From: Leptospira sp.
Lineage (GTDB): Bacteria; Spirochaetota; Leptospiria; Leptospirales; Leptospiraceae
Direction: 5' to 3'
Assembly: GCA_016742255.1 (NCBI GenBank)
Contig: JACVCB010000009.1
Coordinates: forward strand, 1-64,000
DNA length: 64,000 nt
Each line of letters starts with the position of its first letter. Position 1 is the first letter of the stretch. The notes under the pieces are model-generated. The model was not told the DNA's origin and ran no database searches. It saw only the letters and a list, made by a program, of their open reading frames with translations. This document shows, piece by piece, positions 46,604 to 56,181 of this stretch. A program made the position numbers and the translations under genes.

Positions 46604-46629
46604 TACCTACAAGTGTTTCTATGTAGGTA
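46604..46629 (+). promoter_or_regulatory. Hairpin in the rpsF leader
   Basis: TACCTACA (46604-46611) pairs with TGTAGGTA (46622-46629) around ten bases, ending eight bases before the rpsF Shine-Dalgarno (TAGGAG). Many bacteria have an S6:S18-binding leader motif here for autoregulation, but the usual CCG-containing loop is not evident, so the link is only by position. Confidence 0.4.
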
Positions 46630-46645
46630 TACCCATAGGAGAAAT

Positions 46646-46921
46646 ATGAGAAACTACGAAATCACGAATATTCTTCGTGAAGGGAATGTAGAAGAGACGA
46701 AGTCTGCCGTTAAGGAACTTCTCTCCAAATACAACTTCACGATCCAAGGCGAAGAGGATTGGGGTTCTAAAAGACTCTGGCATCCCGTTGGACAAGACGA
46801 ACAAGGTCACTTTATACTCACTAAGTGTTCTGGATCTCCCGCAGAAGTTATCAAGATTGAGCATGAATTTAAACTCAATGCCAACATCTTAAAAACCCTC
46901 GTAATTAGGGCAAATGGCTAA
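46646..46921 (+). CDS. rpsF: Ribosomal protein S6
   Basis: A 91-residue protein from MRNYEITNILREGNVEETKS, with TAGGAG upstream of ATG 46646. The longer frame from 46517 is not used. The beta-alpha fold elements LSKYNFTIQGEEDWGSKRL and FILTKCSGSPAEVIKIEHEF match S6. S6 pairs with S18 in the small-subunit platform. It begins the cluster rpsF-ssb-rpsR-rplI-dnaB and overlaps ssb by eight bases. Confidence 0.92.
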   Translation: MRNYEITNILREGNVEETKSAVKELLSKYNFTIQGEEDWGSKRLWHPVGQDEQGHFILTKCSGSPAEVIKIEHEFKLNANILKTLVIRANG

Positions 46922-47351
46922 CGATCTAAACAAAGTACTACTCATCGGTCGTATGACTCGTGATCCGGAATTTAAATCGGTGAACGGGAGTTCTGTTGTC
47001 AATTTTTCAATTGCAAATAACAGAGTTTATGTGACGAACGGCGAAAAAAAAGAGGAAACTCATTATTTCGACTGTGTTGCATGGGGCCGACTTGCTGACA
47101 TTTTAAAACAATATGCGGGCAAGGGTAAACAAGTAGCAATCGAAGGTAGACTCCAACAACAGTCATGGGAAACTCCAGAAGGCAAAAAAGCCTCAAAGAT
47201 CCGCGTATATGTCGAGACCGCACAACTATTAGGTGGTCAAGGGCAAGGTGGCGGATCCGGAGACCGATCTGACAGTTCCAATTCTTATGATTCCGGCGTA
47301 AGTAGTGGTTATGATGATTATCCAGCCGGTGATGACGACATTCCTTTTTGA
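46914..47351 (+). CDS. ssb: Single-stranded DNA-binding protein
   Basis: A 145-residue SSB: OB-fold start MANDLNKVLLIGRMTRDPEF, then SSVVNFSIANNRVY, FDCVAWGRLADILKQYAGKG and IEGRLQQQSWETPEGKK. A Gly/Ser-rich linker leads to the acidic tip GDDDIPF, the site that binds partner proteins. Order with rpsF and rpsR is the common one. Confidence 0.96.
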   Translation: MANDLNKVLLIGRMTRDPEFKSVNGSSVVNFSIANNRVYVTNGEKKEETHYFDCVAWGRLADILKQYAGKGKQVAIEGRLQQQSWETPEGKKASKIRVYVETAQLLGGQGQGGGSGDRSDSSNSYDSGVSSGYDDYPAGDDDIPF

Positions 47352-47363
47352 TAGGTGATGACA

Positions 47364-47708
47364 ATGAGTGAAACGACAAATATTGATGATACAAGAATAG
47401 ATTCCCGTGACAGTATGGACGGGATGGATGACGACGAAAAAGGTGGTTTCCGTGGAAAAGACGGAGAAGGTAAGTTCGGTCGTAAAAACGCAAAATACAA
47501 AAAGAAAGTATGTAAGTTCTGCGCTGACAAAGCGTTACTTGCAGGTCTTGATTACAAACGAGTTGATATCTTAGAAAGATTTGTTACTAACCGTGGTAAA
47601 ATCATTCCAAGAAGGATCACAGGAACTTGTGGCAAACACCAAAGAGCTCTTGCTCGTGAAATCAGAAAATCCAGATCCATCGGTTTATTACCGTTTAAAG
47701 TTCTGTAG
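47364..47708 (+). CDS. rpsR: Ribosomal protein S18 with an acidic N-terminal extension
   Basis: About 114 residues from [28 protein letters not shown] precedes ATG 47364. The S18 core is from about residue 45: [60 protein letters not shown]. The first 35-40 residues are rich in Asp and Glu ([10 protein letters not shown]), while most S18 proteins have a short basic start. CKFC and TCGKH may bind zinc. Confidence 0.93.
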   Translation: MSETTNIDDTRIDSRDSMDGMDDDEKGGFRGKDGEGKFGRKNAKYKKKVCKFCADKALLAGLDYKRVDILERFVTNRGKIIPRRITGTCGKHQRALAREIRKSRSIGLLPFKVL

Positions 47709-47717
47709 GAGTTACGG

Positions 47718-48164
47718 ATGAAAGTTGTATTACAAAAAGACGTATTAAATCTTGGTGATGCTGGGGATGTAAAAGAAGTTGCTGATGGTTATGCACGTAA
47801 CTTCCTCATTCCAAGAAGACTTGCCGTACGTGCAAACGACGGAAACACAAAAGCAGCTATCCACCAAAAAAGACTCGCTGAATTAAAACGTGACAAACGT
47901 GTAAAGGTGATGAAAGAACTTTCTTCTTCGATTGATGGTAAAACATACGAAGTGAAAGTGAAAGTGGGTGAGAACGACAAACTTTTTGGTTCTGTAACAG
48001 CGAATGATATTGCTCTCGCAATTAAAAACACTGGAGTAGAACTCGACAAACGTAAGTTAGATTTAGGCGAACCGATCAAATCGGTTGGTGAGTTTAAGAT
48101 CAAAGTTCGTTTGGCTGAAGGTGTTGTGCCTCAAATCGTAGTGAAAGTCGTCGGCCAAGCATAG
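47718..48164 (+). CDS. rplI: Ribosomal protein L9
   Basis: A 148-residue protein: KVVLQKDVLNLGDAGDVKEV, then VADGYARNFLIPRRLAVRAN is the N-terminal RNA-binding domain, followed by the long connecting helix (AELKRDKRVKVMKELSS) and the C-terminal domain ending VPQIVVKVVGQA. TAGGAG precedes the ATG. Usual length. Confidence 0.96.
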   Translation: MKVVLQKDVLNLGDAGDVKEVADGYARNFLIPRRLAVRANDGNTKAAIHQKRLAELKRDKRVKVMKELSSSIDGKTYEVKVKVGENDKLFGSVTANDIALAIKNTGVELDKRKLDLGEPIKSVGEFKIKVRLAEGVVPQIVVKVVGQA

Positions 48165-48185
48165 TCTTACACTAACGCTTTTTCG

Positions 48186-49529
48186 ATGAATTCTAACCCC
48201 CTTCAGGAGATAGAGTCTGAGAAGAACTTAATCGGTTACCTACTCATGCGAGGGGTAGCCGGGCAGGAAGACTTAGGTCTAAGCCCAGAAGACTTTTACA
48301 TGGATACCCATAGAAGAGTCTTCGAAGCGGTTACTGACCTCATTAATGAAGGGACAAACATTGACCTAGTTACGGTCACAAACCAAATGCGAGAAAAACG
48401 TCTATTTAAAGACGAATCTCGCGACTTGGAATACATTACATCTCTCTACAAAGATACTGTCCCCTTTCAACCGTTAGACTATTATGTTCGTCGTGTGAAA
48501 CGTGTTTCCGACAGACGGAAGTATGTCGAAGCATTAAACCAAGCCATTGATAAAGTCAAAATTGAACCTGGTGAAAACGATTCAGTTTTTAGTCTTGTGG
48601 AACAGTCCCTTATGGATATCTCACGCCAAGAGAGATCCAAAGGTTTACGGAAAGTCAAAGACGATGCCAATGCCCTTATCGATTACATCAAAAATGTTGT
48701 GGCGGCAAGCCAAAACGGAACCGGTGGAATCAATGGTTTAAAAACACATTTTACTGGGCTTGATATGGCTACCACTGGTCTTAAGTCACACGAACTTATG
48801 ATCCTTGCGGCCCGTCCAGGAAATGGGAAAACAACATTTGCATTGAACATTGCTGCCAATGCTGCACTAAAAGAGCGTAAAACGGTTGTTATCTTTTCCC
48901 TTGAGATGAGTCGGATCGAACTCCTTCTCAAACTCATCAGTGCCGATGCAAGGATTGATTCCTATGCTTTAAAAGCGGGAACACTCACCTCCGCACAGAT
49001 GACACAACTCAAAGACAGTATTGGAAATATCACTTCGGCAAGTCTTTACATCGATGATTCAGGGTATTTGACGATCCAAGAATTTTCGGCAAGACTTCGC
49101 CAACTTCGGACTACAGAAGAAGTGGGCCTTGTGATTGTAGATTACTTGCAGCTTATGAGTGATCCGAAAGCTGCTATGGGTGGACGACAACAAGAGGTTG
49201 CCAATATTTCCAGAGGACTCAAACAAATGGCAAGGGAAGTGGGATGTCCCATCATTGCCTTATCGCAGATGAACCGTTCCATTGAAAACCGCTCCAAAGA
49301 CCAAAGGCCACAACTTTCCGACTTACGGGAGTCAGGTGCCATTGAGCAGGATGCGGATATTGTATGTTTTATTTATCGGGAAGAAATGGTGAAACCTCCC
49401 GAAGAGCTTGACCCTAATAAAAGGGGGATGGCTGAGATCATCATCGCCAAAAACAGAGCGGGAGCAACGGCCGATTTTCCATTGATGTTCAATCCGAAAA
49501 TCAGTCGTTTCGATAACGTTCCATTATAA
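48186..49529 (+). CDS. dnaB: Replicative DNA helicase DnaB
   Basis: A 447-residue RecA-fold helicase. The N-terminal helical domain starts [20 protein letters not shown]. The motor has Walker A in [20 protein letters not shown], then [16 protein letters not shown], Walker B in [32 protein letters not shown] and [20 protein letters not shown]. No intein interrupts the usual insertion sites. It opens DNA at the replication fork as a hexamer. It is 22 bases after rplI. Confidence 0.96.
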   Translation: MNSNPLQEIESEKNLIGYLLMRGVAGQEDLGLSPEDFYMDTHRRVFEAVTDLINEGTNIDLVTVTNQMREKRLFKDESRDLEYITSLYKDTVPFQPLDYYVRRVKRVSDRRKYVEALNQAIDKVKIEPGENDSVFSLVEQSLMDISRQERSKGLRKVKDDANALIDYIKNVVAASQNGTGGINGLKTHFTGLDMATTGLKSHELMILAARPGNGKTTFALNIAANAALKERKTVVIFSLEMSRIELLLKLISADARIDSYALKAGTLTSAQMTQLKDSIGNITSASLYIDDSGYLTIQEFSARLRQLRTTEEVGLVIVDYLQLMSDPKAAMGGRQQEVANISRGLKQMAREVGCPIIALSQMNRSIENRSKDQRPQLSDLRESGAIEQDADIVCFIYREEMVKPPEELDPNKRGMAEIIIAKNRAGATADFPLMFNPKISRFDNVPL

Positions 49530-49540
49530 GAGGTTTTCAA

Positions 49541-51346
49541 TTGAATCACTGGGTAACATCAGAATACAAAAATAGAATTAGCGCCACAAATGTCTCAGAT
49601 GCGTCTGTTGGAAAAACATTATTCCTTTCCGGTTGGGCTTTCCGTTACCGCGACCAAGGCGGTGTGATCTTCATCGACCTAAGGGATCGTTCTGGAATTT
49701 TACAAATTGTTGCAAGAAAAGAAATCTTGGGAGATGATTTTTCCAAAGTCGAAAAAATTCGTTCCGAGTATGTGATTGCGGTGAAGGGAAAACTTTCCCT
49801 TCGTGATGCAGAATCCGTGAATCCTAAAATGGAAACGGGGAAATATGAACTCATTGCAGAAGCAATTGAAATCTTAAATACATCCAAAACTCCTCCTTTC
49901 ACTTTAGATGAGTTTGATCCGTCAGGCGAAGAAATTCGTTTGAAGTATCGTTACCTCGATATGCGTAGGGAAGAACTTCGGGATCGTTTGGTGTTGCGAC
50001 ACAAACTAACATTCGCTTTACGGGAATACTTGGACCAACGCTCCTTTTTAGAAATTGAAACTCCGATTCTCAATAAGTCGACTCCAGAAGGAGCACGTGA
50101 CTTTCTTGTGCCGTCTCGTTTGAATGCAGGTGAGTTTTATGCACTCCCACAATCACCACAACTTTTTAAACAGATCCTCATGATTGGGGGAATGGAACGA
50201 TACTTCCAAATCGTAAAATGTTTTCGGGATGAAGACTTACGTGCTGACCGCCAACCGGAATTCACTCAGTTAGATATGGAATTTTCGTTTGTGACAGAGG
50301 AAGACATCCGACGTGAAATCGAAGCTATGTGGGCGTATGCCTTAAAAAAAGTTTTCCAATTAGAAGTAAACGCACCCTTTATGACCATGCCATACCATGT
50401 GGCAATGGAAGAATACGGATCAGACAAACCAGACATTCGTTTTGGAATGAAACTTGTGAATGTATCGGAACTTGTCAAATCATGTGACTTTCAAGTATTC
50501 ACTGGTGCCATCGCTGGTGGTGGTGTAGTCAAAGCGATCTGTGTTCCTGGTGGTTCAACCATCTCACGGAAAGAAATTGAAGACCTTACTGCTTGGCTTT
50601 CTCGGGACTTTCGTGCCAAAGGCCTTGCTTACATGAAACATGGAGCAAATGGACTCGAATCAACGATCACAAAACGGTTCACTCCTGAAACCTTAGAGGC
50701 AATCGCAAAAGCAGTTGGTTCCAAAGAAGGAGATATGGTATTTTTTGGGGCAGATTCGTCTAAGATTGTGAATGCCTCTCTTGGTGCTTTACGTTTGAAA
50801 TTATCAGAAAAATACGATCCACCTAAGGTCCCTTATAGTTTCCATTGGGTAGTTGATTTTCCTATGTTTGAGTTGGATGAAACCACAAAAACATGGACCT
50901 TCCTCCACCACCCATTTACATCTCCGAAAGAAGAAGACTTTCAAAAATTAAGAGATTGGAAAGCTGGGAAAGAAGTTGACCTTTCTTCGATTGGTGCGAA
51001 AGCATATGACCTAGTTCTGAATGGAACAGAAATTGGTGGTGGTTCGATTCGTATCCACAACCCAGAAATCCAAAGTCTCGTGCTTGAGGCAATTGGGATT
51101 GGAGAAGAAGATGCCAAGTCCAAGTTTGGATTTTTACTCGATGCTTTATCCTTTGGTGCTCCTCCACACGGTGGGATTGCCTTTGGTGTGGACCGCATCA
51201 TGATGTTACTCACAGGTGGCACTTCCATCCGTGATGTAATTGCTTTCCCAAAAACACAAAAAGGAACTTGTATGATGAGTGAAGCACCAGGTCCTGTCGA
51301 AGCAAAACAATTAGAAGAACTCAAACTCAGGGTAGTCACAATTTAG
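49541..51346 (+). CDS. aspS: Aspartyl-tRNA synthetase (bacterial type)
   Basis: A 601-residue class II synthetase starting at TTG 49541, with AGAGG seven bases upstream. It has the OB-fold ([20 protein letters not shown]), motif 2 ([19 protein letters not shown]), the bacterial GAD insertion in the middle, and motif 3 ([19 protein letters not shown]). The length and GAD domain mark the bacterial form, which in some species also charges tRNA-Asn. Two bases separate it from phoH. Confidence 0.96.
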   Translation: MNHWVTSEYKNRISATNVSDASVGKTLFLSGWAFRYRDQGGVIFIDLRDRSGILQIVARKEILGDDFSKVEKIRSEYVIAVKGKLSLRDAESVNPKMETGKYELIAEAIEILNTSKTPPFTLDEFDPSGEEIRLKYRYLDMRREELRDRLVLRHKLTFALREYLDQRSFLEIETPILNKSTPEGARDFLVPSRLNAGEFYALPQSPQLFKQILMIGGMERYFQIVKCFRDEDLRADRQPEFTQLDMEFSFVTEEDIRREIEAMWAYALKKVFQLEVNAPFMTMPYHVAMEEYGSDKPDIRFGMKLVNVSELVKSCDFQVFTGAIAGGGVVKAICVPGGSTISRKEIEDLTAWLSRDFRAKGLAYMKHGANGLESTITKRFTPETLEAIAKAVGSKEGDMVFFGADSSKIVNASLGALRLKLSEKYDPPKVPYSFHWVVDFPMFELDETTKTWTFLHHPFTSPKEEDFQKLRDWKAGKEVDLSSIGAKAYDLVLNGTEIGGGSIRIHNPEIQSLVLEAIGIGEEDAKSKFGFLLDALSFGAPPHGGIAFGVDRIMMLLTGGTSIRDVIAFPKTQKGTCMMSEAPGPVEAKQLEELKLRVVTI

Positions 51347-51347
51347 T

Positions 51348-52355
51348 ATGGATGAAAGTTTTACATTCCAGGAAGAATCCCTCTACCAAACGGTCTGTGG
51401 GATTAGCGACAGCAAACTCCCGTTATGGGAAAGCAGACTGAATGTAAAACTCATCCCCCGAGGAAAATCTCTCATCATCCAAGGGAGTGCGGACCATGTA
51501 CAAGTGGCCCTTGATACCTTTCAGAAAGTAGAAGAGAATTTCAAACGTAGACCTGACAAATCTGAGTATTCTTTTTTTGATATTGATTATTTGGTAAATA
51601 AGGTCAAAGACTCGAGTGGTGGATGGCCAACACCTGGATCCCCTGACTTCCAAAAGGAAGGAGAATCTTGGACACCCAAAGACAAAATTTTTGTCACCTT
51701 CAAAGGAAAACCCATCTTTCCACGAACCAAAAACCAAGAAAGTTTTGTCGATAGCCTTCATAAAAACTACATCACCATTGCCATGGGGCCTGCGGGAACA
51801 GGTAAAACATTTTTATCCATTGCCACGGCTTGCCGTATGATGCAAACAGGAGAAGTGGACAGGCTCATCCTCACAAGGCCAGCTGTGGAAGCAGGAGAAA
51901 ACTTGGGTTTTTTACCTGGTGACCTAACACAAAAAGTAAACCCCTATTTACGTCCCATCTATGATGCGTTACACGAATGTATCGGTTTTGAAAAAACAAG
52001 TGAGTACTTACAAGTGGGTAAAATTGAAATTGCCCCGATTGCCTTTATGAGAGGCCGAACCCTTTCCCATTCCTTTATCATTTTAGATGAAGCCCAAAAC
52101 TGTACGTTACCACAGCTTAAAATGTTCCTCACTCGGTTTGGGAAAAATTCCAAAATGGCAATTTCGGGTGATGCCACACAAATTGACCTTGCACACGGAA
52201 AATCTGGACTCGAAAAAACAGTTTACACACTCAGGAATTTGAATGGAATAGAGACAATTTTTTTCGGAAGGGAAGACATCACACGTCACCCGATTGTCGA
52301 ATCGATTGTCCGACGATTTGAAGAAAACGAAAGCCTATTTAACAAAAAACAATGA
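51348..52355 (+). CDS. phoH: PhoH-family ATPase
   Basis: A 335-residue P-loop protein: [20 protein letters not shown] (Walker A), [57 protein letters not shown] (Walker B) and [13 protein letters not shown]. This matches the YbeZ/PhoH group near ybeY in many bacteria, linked to RNA processing and ribosome quality. It overlaps the HD-domain gene by four bases. Confidence 0.93.
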   Translation: MDESFTFQEESLYQTVCGISDSKLPLWESRLNVKLIPRGKSLIIQGSADHVQVALDTFQKVEENFKRRPDKSEYSFFDIDYLVNKVKDSSGGWPTPGSPDFQKEGESWTPKDKIFVTFKGKPIFPRTKNQESFVDSLHKNYITIAMGPAGTGKTFLSIATACRMMQTGEVDRLILTRPAVEAGENLGFLPGDLTQKVNPYLRPIYDALHECIGFEKTSEYLQVGKIEIAPIAFMRGRTLSHSFIILDEAQNCTLPQLKMFLTRFGKNSKMAISGDATQIDLAHGKSGLEKTVYTLRNLNGIETIFFGREDITRHPIVESIVRRFEENESLFNKKQ

Positions 52356-54718
52356 AAGCGATCTTTGATTCTTCTATGACGAGTGTGACTGACTTTTTAA
52401 CAAAAGTTAGACCTGTCTCAGTTGTTCGTAACATCCAAATCATTTTGGTTTCGCTTACGTTATTATTTGTGACTTATGTTCTTTCGATACCCTTCTTTGG
52501 GCAATCCAAAGTGAATACGGATCCAGATGGACTTTTTTCAGAAGGGAAAATTGCACCAGAAACCATCCAATCGGTAAAAGAATTTTCTTACGAAGATACT
52601 GAAAAAACCAATTTAGAAAAACAAAAAGCAAAAGCGAATGTTCCGTTTGCATTTGATAAAGACTTTGGAGTCTTAGTTGCTGGGATTGACACCAATTTAT
52701 CAGAGGATTTAGAAATCCTTCGCATCTTACTCCAAGAGGGAAAATCCAATCCTGCTATTGTAAAAGACCGTATCCCACGGTGGCGTAATCGTACAAACGA
52801 AGAAATCCAAGCGATCTTAGAATATCCAAGAAAAGACAAATTAAAAAACTTCATCCAACAATACACCAATCTGATTTTTTCCAAGTATTGTATTGTGAAA
52901 GAGGATTTACCATTTGCAAAGGAATTAGACAAAGCAGGTGCTAAAATTCGTAACATTGGAACACAAGACCATACCACCATCATTGATGGAAACTTAGTGA
53001 TTCCGCGTTCCCAAATTTACAAAGATGGGCCTGTTACTGCCGTTTTATCCAAGTTAGCTTCGGAAAAATTACCAAACGTTTCTGACTCACTTCTCAAGGC
53101 AGTATCGAGAATTGGATTGTACTATGTGTATTCCTATCCTGCTTGTAATTACAATCCAGAAGAAACTGAAAATGCAAGGGTAAAAGCGGCAAGTGCTGTC
53201 GTTGTGCAAAAAAGCAGAATCCAAGCAAATGAAATCATTGTTAGAGCAGGGGACGTCATCACTCCAGAGGTGAAGTTAAAACTGGATATGATGAATTTAT
53301 ATGCGACTCGGGCAAACCTTGCTTCTATCATTTCTATTTTTCTCACTCAATGTGTTCTCATCGTAATTGTAGGCTTTTATTTGATTCGTTATAGGCCAAA
53401 CAGATTGAATGACCTTTCGAGTAACCTTATCATCTTTTTTACACTTTGGATTGTTATTGCTTCGATTTATTTGTTATCGAAAGTATTTTACGCAACTGAC
53501 AGTGATTTGTCGGGGGTTTATTATTTCGGAATGTTTGTTCCTGTGGGAATGCTTTGTTTACTTCTTGGTTTTGTTTATGATGAACAACTCTCCATTGCCA
53601 TTGGGTTCTTTTTAGCCTTTGCCGTGTTTTTTGCCTCTCGGTACAATCCTACTTCCTTTATGTTAGCATTCACGGTAGCTGTCATGAGTTCCATTTATGG
53701 CAGAAGGTTACTCAAACGAATTGATTTTTTAAAAGCTGGGTTTTTACTCACATTTGTTCAAATCCTTGTGACAACTGCGGGTTATTTGTTTGATGGCAGG
53801 GAGTTTTTTGTCTCCAGTGGTGCTGGATTTTTTAAGGACTTAACCAATTCCAATTTATTCCGAATCACGGTGATGTGTTTTGTGAATGGTTTTGCAAGTG
53901 CCACTGCAGTTCAGTTTTTACTTCCTTTGTATGAGTATATTTTTAATATCCCAACCCGTTTTAAATTGATTGAACTGGCTGATACGGGCCACCCTTTATT
54001 ACAACAACTTCTCACTAAAGCTCCTTCTACCTACACTCATACCTTTATGGTGGCGGCACTCTCCGAAAGAGCAGCACAAAATCTTAACTTAGATAGACTA
54101 CTTGTGAGGGTGGGAGTGTACTTCCATGATATTGGTAAAATTCCAAATGCTGGTTTTTTTGTGGAAAACCAACATTTAATCCCAAAACCAGAACACATTG
54201 ATAAAAATAATCCGGCACTTGCTGCAAAAACTGTCATCGACCACGTGTTAGATGGTATTGAAATGGCGAAAAAAGCAAGACTTCCCCGCGAGATCATCAG
54301 TTTTATTCCAGAACACCATGGAACTTCCACTATGGCATTCTTTTACCATAAAGCATTACAAGAAATCTCTAGTAGTGCCAGGAAAAATATAAACAAAAAA
54401 GATTTCCAATACCCAGGACCAAAACCTCAAAGTAAGGAAACAGCAATTGTAATGATTGCCGATTCATTAGAAGCAGCATCACGTTCGTTAGATGAGGTTT
54501 CTCAGGAAAGTTTGGATGAGTTAATTCGTAAAATCATCAATTCAAAATTAGCAGAGAACCAGTTAGATGAAAGTGGTCTAACCATCGGTGATTTAGAAAT
54601 CATCAAAGCAAGTTTTAAAGAAGTTTTACTTTCCAGTTTACACCAAAGGCCTAAATATCCGAAACCAGAGGATACAAAGGCATTGGAAACAGCGAATACT
54701 AAAAAGCCAAAATCATGA
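52352..54718 (+). CDS. pgpH: Cyclic-di-AMP phosphodiesterase-type 7TM HD protein (PgpH family)
   Basis: A 788-residue membrane protein. After a first anchor ([20 protein letters not shown]) comes a large outside domain, then seven membrane segments, and an HD domain: [20 protein letters not shown] (His), [17 protein letters not shown] (His-Asp), and [20 protein letters not shown]. The order phoH-pgpH-ybeY is common. The family breaks down c-di-AMP; the external domain may bind a signal. It overlaps ybeY by four bases. Confidence 0.93.
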   Translation: MKAIFDSSMTSVTDFLTKVRPVSVVRNIQIILVSLTLLFVTYVLSIPFFGQSKVNTDPDGLFSEGKIAPETIQSVKEFSYEDTEKTNLEKQKAKANVPFAFDKDFGVLVAGIDTNLSEDLEILRILLQEGKSNPAIVKDRIPRWRNRTNEEIQAILEYPRKDKLKNFIQQYTNLIFSKYCIVKEDLPFAKELDKAGAKIRNIGTQDHTTIIDGNLVIPRSQIYKDGPVTAVLSKLASEKLPNVSDSLLKAVSRIGLYYVYSYPACNYNPEETENARVKAASAVVVQKSRIQANEIIVRAGDVITPEVKLKLDMMNLYATRANLASIISIFLTQCVLIVIVGFYLIRYRPNRLNDLSSNLIIFFTLWIVIASIYLLSKVFYATDSDLSGVYYFGMFVPVGMLCLLLGFVYDEQLSIAIGFFLAFAVFFASRYNPTSFMLAFTVAVMSSIYGRRLLKRIDFLKAGFLLTFVQILVTTAGYLFDGREFFVSSGAGFFKDLTNSNLFRITVMCFVNGFASATAVQFLLPLYEYIFNIPTRFKLIELADTGHPLLQQLLTKAPSTYTHTFMVAALSERAAQNLNLDRLLVRVGVYFHDIGKIPNAGFFVENQHLIPKPEHIDKNNPALAAKTVIDHVLDGIEMAKKARLPREIISFIPEHHGTSTMAFFYHKALQEISSSARKNINKKDFQYPGPKPQSKETAIVMIADSLEAASRSLDEVSQESLDELIRKIINSKLAENQLDESGLTIGDLEIIKASFKEVLLSSLHQRPKYPKPEDTKALETANTKKPKS

Positions 54719-55179
54719 ATCCAGAACTTCAGGTTTTCACTAATTGGAATGATGAAACAGACCAAGAGGAAATCGATCCAGAGTTAATCATCCAAAACTG
54801 TGAACTCATTTTGCAGCACTTAGCTCCCAATTTTTTACAATCACTTGAACTTTCCTTATTAGTTGTGAATGACCAAATGATGTCTGATATTAATCGGGAA
54901 CGTCGTGGAAAACCAAAAACTACTGATGTTTTATCGTTCCCATTGTTTGACGCATCTTTAAAAATACCATTTCAAATTTTAGGTGAAGTCGTGATTTCTA
55001 TGGAAACTTGTCGGAAACAAGCAATTGAGATTGGTCATACAGTCATTGATGAATTTTATCGTTTGCTTGTTCATGGGATCTTACATCTGTTTGGTTATGA
55101 TCATGAAACCAATGAAGAGGATGCGATTTTAATGAGAAAAATGGAAGATGAATGTTTGGATTTGGTATTTGCAACGTAA
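54715..55179 (+). CDS. ybeY: Endoribonuclease YbeY
   Basis: A 154-residue protein with the zinc motif [20 protein letters not shown] (HGxLHLxGYDH), and the upstream core [20 protein letters not shown]. YbeY matures 16S rRNA ends and aids ribosome quality control, often with YbeZ/PhoH, whose gene is two positions upstream. The stop touches the recO start directly. Confidence 0.95.
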   Translation: MNPELQVFTNWNDETDQEEIDPELIIQNCELILQHLAPNFLQSLELSLLVVNDQMMSDINRERRGKPKTTDVLSFPLFDASLKIPFQILGEVVISMETCRKQAIEIGHTVIDEFYRLLVHGILHLFGYDHETNEEDAILMRKMEDECLDLVFAT

Positions 55180-55929
55180 ATGGCAATACGAAAAGAAACA
55201 GGAATCATCATCCAGAGTAAAGACATCGGTGATAGTGACCGACTGATTAGTCTTGCAGGGGAGTCCCAAGTGCGGATGAACTTTATCAGTAAAGGAATTC
55301 GAAAGTCCAAACGACGTGCCATCATTTCAACAGAAATAGGTTGTTTAGTGGAAGTGGATTTTTATGACCAAGCTGAAAAAGATTGGAAATCAACTAAAGA
55401 AATCCACCTGATCAAACGTTTTGATGAATTAAAATCTGATTATATTGGAACCCTTTTTGTTTTGTACATGACGGAACTTACTTCTCAATTGTATCCAGAA
55501 GGAGAAAATCATCCTTTTTTGTTCCAGCTACTTTCAGGGAGTTTGGAAACAAGTAATACCAATGGTTTTCGAAAGGAAATTTTGCCATTTTTTAAAATCA
55601 GAGCACTTACTCTTATGGGTCATTTTCCTACGGAATTTTATTGCCATACTTGCGGGGAGGAAGTCCTCACAAAATCCAAGGCTTATTTTTCTGTTGATTC
55701 TCGTGAATTTTTATGTTCAGATTGCCATCCCATTTCCAAAGATCATTTGCCTGTTTTAAAACTTTTTCACACAATGTTATCTAAGAAATTTTCAAATGTT
55801 TTGGCTATTTTTCCGAAAGAGTTTGAATACAGAGAAGGTGATATGATCCTGAATCAATTTATACGATCTCTCTTTGGAAAAGAATTAAAATCTTATTTTG
55901 AGTTTTATCGAACGATTGGGGATTTATGA
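55180..55929 (+). CDS. recO: DNA repair protein RecO
   Basis: A 249-residue protein: N-terminal OB-fold (ETGIIIQSKDIGDSDRLISL, MNFISKGIRKSKRR), a helical middle, and a Cys4 zinc site (CHTCGEEV and CSDCHPIS). RecO loads RecA on SSB-covered DNA, with RecR. The length is usual. It overlaps the next small gene by four bases. Confidence 0.93.
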   Translation: MAIRKETGIIIQSKDIGDSDRLISLAGESQVRMNFISKGIRKSKRRAIISTEIGCLVEVDFYDQAEKDWKSTKEIHLIKRFDELKSDYIGTLFVLYMTELTSQLYPEGENHPFLFQLLSGSLETSNTNGFRKEILPFFKIRALTLMGHFPTEFYCHTCGEEVLTKSKAYFSVDSREFLCSDCHPISKDHLPVLKLFHTMLSKKFSNVLAIFPKEFEYREGDMILNQFIRSLFGKELKSYFEFYRTIGDL

Positions 55930-56180
55930 ATTTTATAACAAAAACGACCTTACTTGTAATGACCTTCTCGGTTTTCCTCGCATTGTTCCAAATTTTACTC
56001 AAATCAGAGAATCTAAAACAAAATTCCTTTAACCCTAAGACCAAACCAAAGAATGAAGTGTTCCAAGTGATCCTTCGAGAGAAAGCAGAATCCATTCCCA
56101 ATTTTGTATCCCGATTTAAAATCAAAAGTTTTGAACTATGGGAAAATTCAGACAAATTAAAAATGGAAATTAAATATTAA
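55926..56180 (+). CDS. Small membrane-anchored hypothetical protein
   Basis: An 84-residue protein with one hydrophobic start (TLLVMTFSVFLALFQILL) and a basic polar tail (NPKTKPKNEVFQVILREKA, then SRFKIKSFELWENSDKL). No family is recognised. It overlaps recO by four bases and ends one base before argS, so it belongs to the same transcript. Confidence 0.65.
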   Translation: MNFITKTTLLVMTFSVFLALFQILLKSENLKQNSFNPKTKPKNEVFQVILREKAESIPNFVSRFKIKSFELWENSDKLKMEIKY

Positions 56181-56181
56181 A

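Noticed and set aside
46999..47493. 164-codon minus-strand frame across ssb and rpsR
   Set aside because: Low-complexity His/Arg-rich translation of the antisense strand; both sense genes are certain.
48186..49529. Possible intein in dnaB
   Set aside because: The helicase is of usual length, with Walker motifs uninterrupted.
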